A DNA stretch of 40,046 bases from Streptomyces sp. NRRL F-6492. Lineage in GTDB: Bacteria; Actinomycetota; Actinomycetes; Streptomycetales; Streptomycetaceae. The number at the start of each line of letters is the position of its first letter. The stretch's first letter is position 1. The position numbers and the translations under genes are program-made. Positions 1 to 40,046 of the stretch are shown here, one piece after another. The notes under the pieces are model-generated. The model saw only the letters and a list, made by a program, of their open reading frames with translations. It ran no database searches and was not told where the DNA came from. The stretch is from the NCBI RefSeq assembly GCF_001280125.1, contig NZ_LGEG01000281.1, positions 1-40,046 on the forward strand, in the 5' to 3' direction.

Positions 1-97
1 CATGGCCGAACAGCTCGACACCGCCGTCGAACAACACGGCAAAGGCGACCTCGCCCACCTCCTCACCGGCAACGACACCTGGACCGTCACCGGCTGA
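1..97 (+). CDS. 3' end of an unidentified gene (partial)
   Basis: An open frame runs in from before the window and stops at TGA 95-97. The visible tail is about 31 residues, contains EQHGKGDLAHLL and ends NDTWTVTG. Codon use is GC-rich like the neighbouring genes, so this looks like real coding sequence. The ATG at 2-4 is probably internal rather than a start, because nothing before it can be seen. No motif identifies the family and no function is proposed. It is transcribed in the same direction as the oxidase downstream. The oxidase appears to have its own promoter in the 166-bp gap, so the two may or may not be co-transcribed. Confidence 0.5.
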   Translation, partial: MAEQLDTAVEQHGKGDLAHLLTGNDTWTVTG

Positions 98-145
98 CGG
101 ACGACAGCCGGCAGTCGGCAGCCTCACACCTCTCCCGGGGGTTTA

Positions 146-184
146 TAGGGGATGGATAGGGGACGGATAGGGGCTCCCTAGGGG
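146..184 (+). promoter_or_regulatory. Array of four 11-bp-phased TAGGGG boxes upstream of the tailoring operon
   Basis: TAGGGG occurs at 146-151, 157-162, 168-173 and 179-184, each exactly 11 bp after the last, so all four fall on one face of the helix. A -10-like GATAAT/TAATCT lies at 205-212, and the oxidase start codon is 85 bp after the start of the last box. Phased direct repeats of this period are the known operator form of SARP activators. The GGGGA core also recalls MalT/LAL (large LuxR-type) boxes. Which regulator binds is inference, because no regulator gene is in the window. The same boxes recur at 3912-3939. Confidence 0.75.
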
Positions 185-263
185 ATTGAATTCGGCCAGG
201 GGCCGATAATCTCCTATCGAGCCGTTCGCGTTCTTTCCCATTCATGCTCAGGGGGGCTTTTCC

Positions 264-1889
264 ATGTCTGTTCACACCAGACGAAAAGTAATAGTGGGGG
301 CCGGTGCGGTGGCCGCAGGGCTCACCGTGGCCAATCAGGCATCGGCTGTGGACGGTCCCGCGTCCATATCCGCCGAATCCGCGGCGCCGGCCGTCACCGT
401 ACTTCCCAATGACCCGCGGTACGCGGATCTCCAGCTGCGCAACTGGAACAAGCTCTACAAAGCCGCTCCCGAGTCGTTCCGCATCGTGCGTGACACCTCC
501 CAGGTGGCCAGGGCGGTGTACGAGGCGGTCACCACCGGAAAGCGCATCGCGGTCCGCTCCGGCGGACACGGCCTGGACGGCCTGGTCGAGGATCCGGCCA
601 CGCAGATCGTCATCGACTTCTCCGAGATGCGCGCGGTGACGTACGACTCCGGCCGCAAGGCGTTCTGCATCGAGCCCGGCGCCACGCTCGGCCAGATCTA
701 CCGCACGCTCGACTTCGGCTGGGGCGTCACCCTCCCCGCCGGCCTGTGCCCCGCCGTCGGTGCCGGCGGCCACATCATCGGCGGCGGCGTCGGGGCGCTC
801 TCCCGCCAGTACGGCCTGGTCGCCGACCACCTGTACGCGGTCGAGGTCGTCACCGCCAACGCCTCGGGCGGCGTCAGCACCGTCATCGCCACCCGCGAGT
901 CCAACGACCCCAACCGCGAGCTGTGGTGGGCCCACGCCGGTGGCGGCGGCGGCAACTTCGGCGTCGTCACCCGCTTCTGGATGCGCTCGCCCGGCGTCAC
1001 CTCCACCAACCCCGGCGACGCGCTGCCCAAGCGCCCGGCCGCCCTCATGACCGGCCGCGCCATCTGGAACTGGGCCGACATGGACAAGGTCTCCTTCGTC
1101 CAGCTGCTCAAGAACTTCGGCACCTGGCACGAGCAGAACAGCGCCCCCGGCCAGGCCGGCAACCAGCTCTACGCCTCGATGATCGCGCCCCGCAAGGAAG
1201 CCGGCCGCATCTTCGTCTCGGCCCAGGTCGACCCGACCGTCCCGGGCAACGAGCAGCTGCTCAACGGCTTCCTCACCGCCCTGACCGCCAACGTCACCCC
1301 GCGCGCCACCCTGATCAACACCGGCAGGCAGGCCTGGCAGTACACCACGGTCAACGCCCCCGACACCGCCGTCGCCATGGGCGTCCAGGGCCCGCCCCGG
1401 TCCCGCACCAAGGGCGGCCTGCTGGTCAAGCGGTACTCCGACGACCAGGCGGCCACCGTCTACGAGTACCTGACCTCGGCGACGTACTCCCACACCGCCT
1501 CCAGCTTCAGCCTGGGCTCCTTCGGCGGTCAGATCAACGCCCAGGCGGAGTCGGCGACCGCCTCCTCGCACCGCACCGCCATCATGCTGGCCTCGGTCTT
1601 CAGCTGCTGGGACGTGCCGGCCGACGACGCCCGCCACCTTGCCTGGAACAGGGAGTTCTACCGGGCCCTGTACGCCGACACCGGCGGCTACCCCGTCCCG
1701 AACGACCGCTACGACGGCCTCTTCGTCAACTGGCCGGACACCGACGTGCTCGACCCGGCGTGGAACTCCTCCACCGTGCCCTGGCCGACCCTCTACTACA
1801 AGGGCAACTACGCCCGGCTCCAGAAGGCCAAGGCCAAGTGGGACCCGCGCAACGTCTTCCGCCACAAGCTCTCCGTGCAGCTGCCGTGA
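264..1889 (+). CDS. Secreted berberine-bridge-type FAD-linked oxidase
   Basis: This 541-residue protein has the FAD-binding type 4 / BBE layout. The N-terminus is a Tat signal (TRRKVIVGAG, residues 5-14) with a likely cleavage site after ASA (26-28), so export of the folded flavoprotein is expected. RSGGHG places His102 as the covalent flavin histidine, and PAGLCPAVG places Cys162 as the second attachment point, so bicovalent FAD is predicted. The C-terminal BBE segment (NYARLQKAK...DPRNVF) is intact. Family members in polyketide pathways, such as TrdL (tirandamycin) and GilR (gilvocarcin), oxidise alcohols or hemiacetals late in biosynthesis. A similar late role here is inference. An AGGGGGG ribosome-binding site (250-256) lies 7 nt before ATG 264. 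The stop codon overlaps the next start, so the two genes are translationally coupled. Confidence 0.9.
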   Translation: MSVHTRRKVIVGAGAVAAGLTVANQASAVDGPASISAESAAPAVTVLPNDPRYADLQLRNWNKLYKAAPESFRIVRDTSQVARAVYEAVTTGKRIAVRSGGHGLDGLVEDPATQIVIDFSEMRAVTYDSGRKAFCIEPGATLGQIYRTLDFGWGVTLPAGLCPAVGAGGHIIGGGVGALSRQYGLVADHLYAVEVVTANASGGVSTVIATRESNDPNRELWWAHAGGGGGNFGVVTRFWMRSPGVTSTNPGDALPKRPAALMTGRAIWNWADMDKVSFVQLLKNFGTWHEQNSAPGQAGNQLYASMIAPRKEAGRIFVSAQVDPTVPGNEQLLNGFLTALTANVTPRATLINTGRQAWQYTTVNAPDTAVAMGVQGPPRSRTKGGLLVKRYSDDQAATVYEYLTSATYSHTASSFSLGSFGGQINAQAESATASSHRTAIMLASVFSCWDVPADDARHLAWNREFYRALYADTGGYPVPNDRYDGLFVNWPDTDVLDPAWNSSTVPWPTLYYKGNYARLQKAKAKWDPRNVFRHKLSVQLP

Positions 1890-2686
1890 CCCCGGCCGCG
1901 CACTCCTTCGAGAACGCCGTCGTCCTGGTGACCGGCGGGGCGAGCGGCATCGGCGCCGCCGCCGTCCGCCGGTTCGCCGGCCACGGCAGCCGGGTCGTCG
2001 TCGCCGACGTGGACACCGGGCGCGGCGAGGCCCTGGCCGCCGAGACGGGCGCCCTCTTCGTCCGCACCGACGTCACGGAACTCGCCGACAACGAGGCGGC
2101 GGTCGCGGCCGCCGTGGAGGCGTACGGCCGGCTCGACGTCGTCCACCTCAACGCGGGCACCATCAGCAGCACGACCATCGGCAAGGCGTTCGCACCCGAG
2201 CGCTACCGCCGGCTGATGGGCGTCAACCTGGACTCGGTGGTCTTCGGCGTCCAGGCCGCGTACGGCCCGCTCAAGGCGAGCGGCGGCTCCGTCGTCGTCA
2301 CCGCCAGCGCCACCGGGATGCGCCCCTCGTACGAGGTCTTCTACGCGGCCAGCAAGCACGCGGTCGTCGGACTCGTACGGTCCCTGGGGCCGGTCCTGGA
2401 GGCGGACGGCATCTCCATCAACGCCCTGTGCCCCGGGCTCGTCGACACCCCGCTCATCGCCGAGCGGATGGACGAGCTCACCCGGGCCGGGCTGCCCATC
2501 GCGACCTCGGCCGACGTGGTCGACGCCCTGGAGGCCGTCCTCGCCGACCGGCGCACCGGGCAGGCCTGGCTCGTCATGGCCGACCGCGACGTCGCCCCGT
2601 TCGCCTTCGCGGACCTGCCCGTACCGCACGAGAAGAACCTGGCCTTCGAGAACGGAGGCGTCAGGGCCGTGCACCAGGCCGACTGA
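1886..2686 (+). CDS. Short-chain dehydrogenase/reductase (SDR)
   Basis: A 266-residue classical SDR. It shows the Rossmann motif TGGASGIG (16-23), an acidic residue after the second strand (Asp41, suggesting NAD(H) preference), LNAG (88-91), Asn114, catalytic Ser141 and Tyr153-x-x-x-Lys157. Length is normal for the family. The GTG start at 1886 overlaps the oxidase stop (GTGA), so translation is probably coupled. This choice also places the Rossmann strand right after a short N-terminus, as is usual. Substrate is unknown. Next to a flavin oxidase and an alcohol dehydrogenase, it most likely interconverts a ketone and an alcohol on the polyketide. The C-terminal tail after about residue 230 (DRDVAPFAFADL...) follows the core fold and is not diagnostic. 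Confidence 0.88.
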   Translation: MTPAAHSFENAVVLVTGGASGIGAAAVRRFAGHGSRVVVADVDTGRGEALAAETGALFVRTDVTELADNEAAVAAAVEAYGRLDVVHLNAGTISSTTIGKAFAPERYRRLMGVNLDSVVFGVQAAYGPLKASGGSVVVTASATGMRPSYEVFYAASKHAVVGLVRSLGPVLEADGISINALCPGLVDTPLIAERMDELTRAGLPIATSADVVDALEAVLADRRTGQAWLVMADRDVAPFAFADLPVPHEKNLAFENGGVRAVHQAD

Positions 2687-2733
2687 CCCGGCCACCGGTC
2701 ACCGGCACCCCGCACCACGAGGAAGGAACTCCG

Positions 2734-3840
2734 ATGTCTGTCACCAAGGCGGCGATCGTCAGGGAGAAGGGGGGCCCGTTCCTGATCGAGGACCTCCACC
2801 TGGAGGAACCCCGCATCGACGAAGTGGCGGTCCGCCTCGTCGCGACCGGCCTGTGCCACACCGACCTGCTGTCCCGCGACCAGATCATGCCCCCCGGCGT
2901 CCCGGCCGTCCTCGGCCACGAAGGCAGCGGAGTCGTCACGGCCGTCGGGGCGGGCGTCGGCTCGGTCGCCGTGGGCGACCGGGTCGTCCTCGCCCCGATG
3001 AGCTGCGGCCAGTGCCGCAACTGCCGCAGCGGCCACCCCATGCACTGCGCCAAGTTCCTCGGCATGAACCTGTACGGCCGGCGCAAGGACGGCACCACCG
3101 CCTACCGCGACGCCGACGGCGGCGAACTCGGCGCGCACTTCTTCGGCCAGTCCTCCTTCAGCAACGAGGTCGTGGTCCACGAACGCAGCGTCGTCCGCGT
3201 CGAGGACGACATCGGCGACGTCCCCCTGGAACTCCTCGGCCCCATGGGCTGCGGGCTCCAGACCGGCGCCGGCACCGTCCTCGACTCGCTCGCGCCGCCG
3301 CCCGGCAGCAGCATCGTCGTCTTCGGCGCCGGAGCGGTCGGCCTGGCCGCCGTCATGGCGGCCCGCATCGCCGGCTGCGACCGGATCCTGGTCACCGACC
3401 ACCACGACCACCGGCTCGACCTCGCCCTCGACCTGGGCGCCACCCACGTCCTGCGCGCCGGCTCCGACACCCTCAACCGGGACATCGTCCACCTCACCGG
3501 CTCGGGCGCCGACTTCGCCGTCGACGCCGTCGGCGTCCCGCAGACCGTCCGCGCCTCCGTCGACGTCCTCAACACCGGCGGCACGGCGGCGATCGTCGGC
3601 TCGGGCGGCACCGGACAGGAGGTGTCCCTCGGCATCTCCCAGCTCTTCGGCCGCACCCTGAAGGCCGTCGTCGAGGGCGACACCGTTCCCGCGCTCTTCA
3701 TCCCGCGGCTCATCGCCTTCCACCGGGCCGGCCGCTTCCCCTTCGACCGCCTCATCCAGACCTATCCCTTCGACGACATCAACAAGGCCGCCGAGGATTC
3801 CGAGCGGGGACGGACGGTCAAGCCCGTTCTCGTGTACTGA
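2734..3840 (+). CDS. Zinc-dependent alcohol dehydrogenase (MDR family)
   Basis: A 368-residue medium-chain dehydrogenase. The catalytic zinc ligands are visible: Cys41 (GLCHTD), the His62-Glu63 pair in GHE, and a Cys in GPMGCGLQTG. The structural zinc loop is complete with Cys91, 94, 97 and 105. The cofactor motif FGAGAVGLAA is followed by an Asp (VTDHHDHR), which favours NAD over NADP. The overall pattern is closest to aryl/benzyl-alcohol dehydrogenases, but the substrate cannot be read from sequence. A GGAAGG ribosome-binding site (2721-2726) lies 7 nt before the ATG, and only 47 bp separate it from the SDR, so it is the third gene of the same operon. A strong hairpin terminator follows 14 bp after the stop. 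Confidence 0.9.
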   Translation: MSVTKAAIVREKGGPFLIEDLHLEEPRIDEVAVRLVATGLCHTDLLSRDQIMPPGVPAVLGHEGSGVVTAVGAGVGSVAVGDRVVLAPMSCGQCRNCRSGHPMHCAKFLGMNLYGRRKDGTTAYRDADGGELGAHFFGQSSFSNEVVVHERSVVRVEDDIGDVPLELLGPMGCGLQTGAGTVLDSLAPPPGSSIVVFGAGAVGLAAVMAARIAGCDRILVTDHHDHRLDLALDLGATHVLRAGSDTLNRDIVHLTGSGADFAVDAVGVPQTVRASVDVLNTGGTAAIVGSGGTGQEVSLGISQLFGRTLKAVVEGDTVPALFIPRLIAFHRAGRFPFDRLIQTYPFDDINKAAEDSERGRTVKPVLVY

Positions 3841-3854
3841 ACATTTCGTACCGT

Positions 3855-3888
3855 GCGCGGCACCGTTAAATCGGTGCCGCGCCTTTGT
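3855..3888 (+). terminator. Rho-independent-type terminator after the tailoring operon
   Basis: A perfect 11-bp stem, GCGCGGCACCG (3855-3865) pairing with CGGTGCCGCGC (3872-3882), encloses the loop TTAAAT and is followed by CTTTGT. It lies 14 bp past the dehydrogenase stop and before the PKS promoter boxes, so it separates the two transcription units. The T-run is short, as is common in high-GC actinomycetes. Confidence 0.85.
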
Positions 3889-3911
3889 CATGCCCGCAGG
3901 ACAAAGAGCTG

Positions 3912-3939
3912 TAGGGGATTGTTAGGGGCTCACAAGGGG
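3912..3939 (+). promoter_or_regulatory. Three 11-bp-phased TAGGGG-type boxes upstream of the PKS genes
   Basis: TAGGGG at 3912-3917 and 3923-3928, and AAGGGG at 3934-3939, are spaced exactly 11 bp apart. The extended forms TAGGGGATTG and TAGGGGCTC also occur in the first array (179-188 and 168-176), so both promoters probably answer to the same activator. The last box starts 93 bp before the PKS start codon, against 85 bp at the first promoter. TACGGT at 3952-3957 is a possible -10 element, but I am not confident of it. The rest of the 183-bp gap holds the terminator and a ribosome-binding site (GAGG, 4016-4019). Confidence 0.72.
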
Positions 3940-4026
3940 GTGCCGTCCGGCTACGGTGCAACGTAAGGAAGCAGTATTGGGCGCAAATTCAGAATGCCGT
4001 TGATTACTTAGTGGTGAGGTCGAGTG

Positions 4027-18609
<14,583 letters not shown>

Positions 18610-18678
18610 CGACGACACGCCCCGGCACCGGACTCGCCCACCGCACGACCCCGCGACTTCCCGAGAGGCTGAACCAGA

Positions 18679-27105
<8,427 letters not shown>

Positions 27106-27123
27106 CACGATCGGTGCGATGGG

Positions 27124-27152
27124 TGCGGCCGGTGCGGTGAATGCGGCCGGTG
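27124..27152 (+). repeat. Short direct repeat in the PKS B-C gap
   Basis: TGCGGCCGGTG occurs at 27124-27134 and 27142-27152 in the 97-bp gap before PKS C. Several GGTGCG words surround it. No promoter or terminator is recognisable here, and it may be a simple low-complexity spacer. Confidence 0.4.
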
Positions 27153-27202
27153 TGTCGAAGTAAGAAGCCAACTTGCTGACAGGAATGGGTGGGGAACGTC
27201 GC

Positions 27203-38011
<10,809 letters not shown>

Positions 38012-38072
38012 GGTCGCGGAATATTCGGAAACTTCGACGTATTCGCCCCTCGCGGCAGAGGAAGTGACACAG

Positions 38073-40046
38073 GTGCAGGAAAGCCAGCAGAGCCCGCAGA
38101 GCCCGCAGAGCCAGCAAGGAACACAGGACAAGGTCGTCGACTACCTGAAGCGGGTGACCGCCGACCTCCGGCGCGCCCGCCAGCGGATACAGGAGCTGGA
38201 GTCCCGGGGCGACGAGCCGATCGCCATCGTCGGCATGGCCTGCCGCTACCCGGGCGGCGTGGCCTCGCCCGAGGACCTGTGGCGGCTCGTCGCCGACGGC
38301 GCGGACGCGATATCCGGTTTCCCGACCGGCCGAGGCTGGGACGAGGACCTCTACGACCCCGACCCCGACCGCACGGGCAAGAGCTACACCCGCGAGGGCG
38401 GCTTCCTCCACGACGCCGACGCCTTCGACCCCGCCTTCTTCGGCATCTCGCCGCGCGAGGCGCTCGGCATGGACCCGCAGCAGCGGTTGCTGCTCGAAAC
38501 CACGTGGGAGACCTTCGAGCGCGCCGGCATCGACCCGGCCGCCGTGCGCGGCACCGACACCGGCGTGTTCGCGGGCGTCATGTACTACGACTACGCCCCG
38601 CCCGTGCGCCAGATCCCGCAGGAGCTCGAAGGCGTCCTGATGACCGGCAACGCCGGAAGCGTCATCTCCGGCCGCCTCGCCTACTCCTTCGGCCTGACCG
38701 GCCCCACGGTCACCGTCGACACGGCGTGCTCGTCGTCGCTCGTGGCCCTCCACCTGGCGGCGCAGGCGCTGCGGGCGGGGGAGTGCTCGATGGCCCTCGC
38801 GGGCGGCGTGGCGGTCATGCACACCCCGAGCACCTTCGTGGAGTTCAGCCGCCAGCGGGGCCTGGCGCCCGACGGCCGGTCGAAGTCCTTCTCCGCCGAC
38901 GCGGACGGGGTGGGCTGGGGCGAGGGCGTCGGCATGCTGCTCGTCGAGCGCCTGTCCGACGCACTCCGCAACGGCCACCAGGTCCTCGCCGTCCTGCGGG
39001 GCTCGGCCATCAACCAGGACGGCGCCTCCAACGGCCTCACGGCCCCCAACGGCCCCTCCCAGCGCCGGGTCATCCGCCAGGCGTTGGAGAACGCCCGCCT
39101 CACTCCGGCCGACGTCGACGTGGTCGAGGCCCACGGCACGGGCACGCGCCTGGGCGACCCGATCGAGGCGGACGCCCTGCTCGCCACGTACGGACGCCAG
39201 CGCGGCGACCGGGGCCCGCTCTGGCTCGGCTCGCTGAAGTCGAACATCGGCCACACGCAGGCCGCCGCCGGTGTCGGCGGCGTCATCAAGATGGTCGAGG
39301 CGATGCGCCACGGCGTCCTGCCGAAGACCCTCCACGCCGAGGAGCGCTCCCCCGAGGTCGACTGGTCGGCGGGCGAGATCGAGCTGCTGACCGAACAGCG
39401 CGCCTGGCCGGAGACCGGCCGCCCGCGTCGCGCGGCGGTGTCGTCGTTCGGCGTGAGCGGGACGAACGCGCACGTCGTACTGGAGCAGGCGCCGGAGCCC
39501 GAGTGGAGCAGGCGCCGGAGCCCGAGGCCGTACTGGACGGGGGTGTGGCTCCGGTGGTGGTGCCGTGGGTGATCTCCGGTCGTACGGAGGGGGCGCTGCG
39601 GGGCCAGATCGAGCGGCTCCGTGCCTTCACGGCCGAGTCGGATGCCCGTCCTGTGGATGTGGGTGCGTCGCTGGTGTCGTCGCGGTCGGTGTTCGAGCAC
39701 CGGGCGGTCGTCGTCGGGGACGAGACGGTCGAGGGTGTGGCTGGTTCTGGCCGGGTGGGCGTGATGTTCACGGGTCAGGGTGCTCAGCGGGCCGGGATGG
39801 GCAAGGAGCTGTACGAAGCCTTCCCCACCTTCGCCAAGACCTTCGACGAAGTCCTGTCGCACCTGGACGAAGGCCTCCGCGAGATCATCTTCTCGGGTGA
39901 GGGTCTGGACGAGACCGGGAACACGCAGCCGGCGCTCTTCGCCCTGGAAGTCGCTCTCTACCGCCTGATCGAGTCCTGGGGCGTGAAGCCCGAGATCCTG
40001 ACCGGGCACTCGATCGGTGAGATTGCCGCCGCGCATGTGGCGGGGG
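38073..40046 (+). CDS. Modular type I PKS D: start of module 7 (partial, frame broken)
   Basis: The gene runs off the right edge. It opens with a docking coiled coil ([20 protein letters not shown]), preceded by a Gln/Ser/Pro-rich stretch with SPQ repeats. GTG 38073 is preferred over GTG 38064, because AGAGG (38057-38061) is 11 nt from the former and only 2 nt from the latter. The KS is complete (VDTACSSS, Cys219 at codon 38727). A perfect 23-bp tandem duplication (39481-39526) then shifts the frame by two, and a literal reading stops at 39572. The following frame continues as a typical AT start ([18 protein letters not shown]) to the window end. As the fourth PKS gene, it should accept the chain from PKS C. 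Confidence 0.88.
38217..40046 (+). other. Module 7 (partial): KS and start of a malonyl-type AT
   Basis: KS about 38217-39497 with DTACSSS, EAHGTGT and KSNIGH. The AT from about 39761, read in the frame after the 23-bp duplication, has GHSIGE. The HAFH position lies beyond the window, so malonate is inferred from likeness to the other six malonyl ATs. Reductive domains cannot be seen. Confidence 0.8.
39481..39526 (+). repeat. Frame-breaking 23-bp tandem duplication at the KS7-AT7 boundary
   Basis: The 23 bases 39481-39503, containing GCGCCGGAGCCCGAG, are repeated exactly at 39504-39526. They overlap the same motif that is duplicated in module 6. The additional 23 bp shift the frame by two. 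Confidence 0.95.

Noticed and set aside
90..111. Small inverted repeat CCGGCT...AGCCGG spanning the first stop codon, as a possible terminator.
   Set aside because: Only 6 bp of stem, a 10-base loop and no T-run. It is too weak to call in DNA of this GC content.
244..246. Upstream ATG as an alternative start for the oxidase.
   Set aside because: It is out of frame with the oxidase, and the purine-rich site at 250-256 is correctly spaced for ATG 264.

Overview
The window is very GC-rich, has strong third-position GC codon bias, and reads almost entirely left to right. It looks like a piece of a Streptomyces (or close actinomycete) chromosome carrying the upstream half of a modular type I polyketide synthase (PKS) cluster. 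No ribosomal, tRNA, CRISPR or transposase genes were seen.

Layout. Bases 1-97 hold the last 31 or so codons of an unidentified gene. A 166-bp promoter region follows, with four TAGGGG boxes exactly 11 bp apart. It drives three close-packed tailoring genes: a Tat-exported berberine-bridge-type FAD oxidase (264-1889), a short-chain dehydrogenase translationally coupled to it (1886-2686), and a zinc alcohol dehydrogenase (2734-3840). A clear hairpin terminator (3855-3888) closes the operon. A second promoter region repeats the same 11-bp-phased boxes (3912-3939) and precedes four colinear PKS genes: A (4027-18609), B (18679-27105), C (27203-38011) and D (38073 to the window end).

PKS logic. A = KSQ-AT(malonyl)-ACP loading module, then module 1 KS-AT(mal)-DH-KR-ACP and module 2 KS-AT(methylmalonyl)-DH-ER-KR-ACP. 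B = module 3 KS-AT(mal)-ACP and module 4 KS-AT(mal)-DH-KR-ACP. C = modules 5 and 6, both KS-AT(mal)-DH-KR-ACP. D begins with a KS and a malonyl-type AT and runs off the window. Coiled-coil docking segments join the proteins. The predicted chain after module 6 is: acetate starter, one alkene, a fully reduced methyl-branched unit, a retained ketone, a CH2, then a conjugated triene thioester. No thioesterase is in the window, so release and final size are unknown. The three upstream redox enzymes are plausible post-PKS tailoring or oxidation steps.

Most notable points. (1) Matched regulatory box arrays sit at both promoters. (2) The malonyl AT regions of seven modules look nearly identical in DNA, while module 2 carries an unrelated methylmalonyl AT. 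(3) Two perfect tandem duplications (16 bp and 23 bp) at the KS-AT boundary and a 2-bp CT insertion in a DH break the reading frames of PKS C and D. A 24-bp in-frame loss in DH1 falls at the same DH position. These lie at or inside the edges of the repeated blocks and look like assembly seams more than biology, but they decide whether the line is functional. (4) A rare TTA codon sits in AT6. (5) Short tandem repeats cluster in interdomain linkers.
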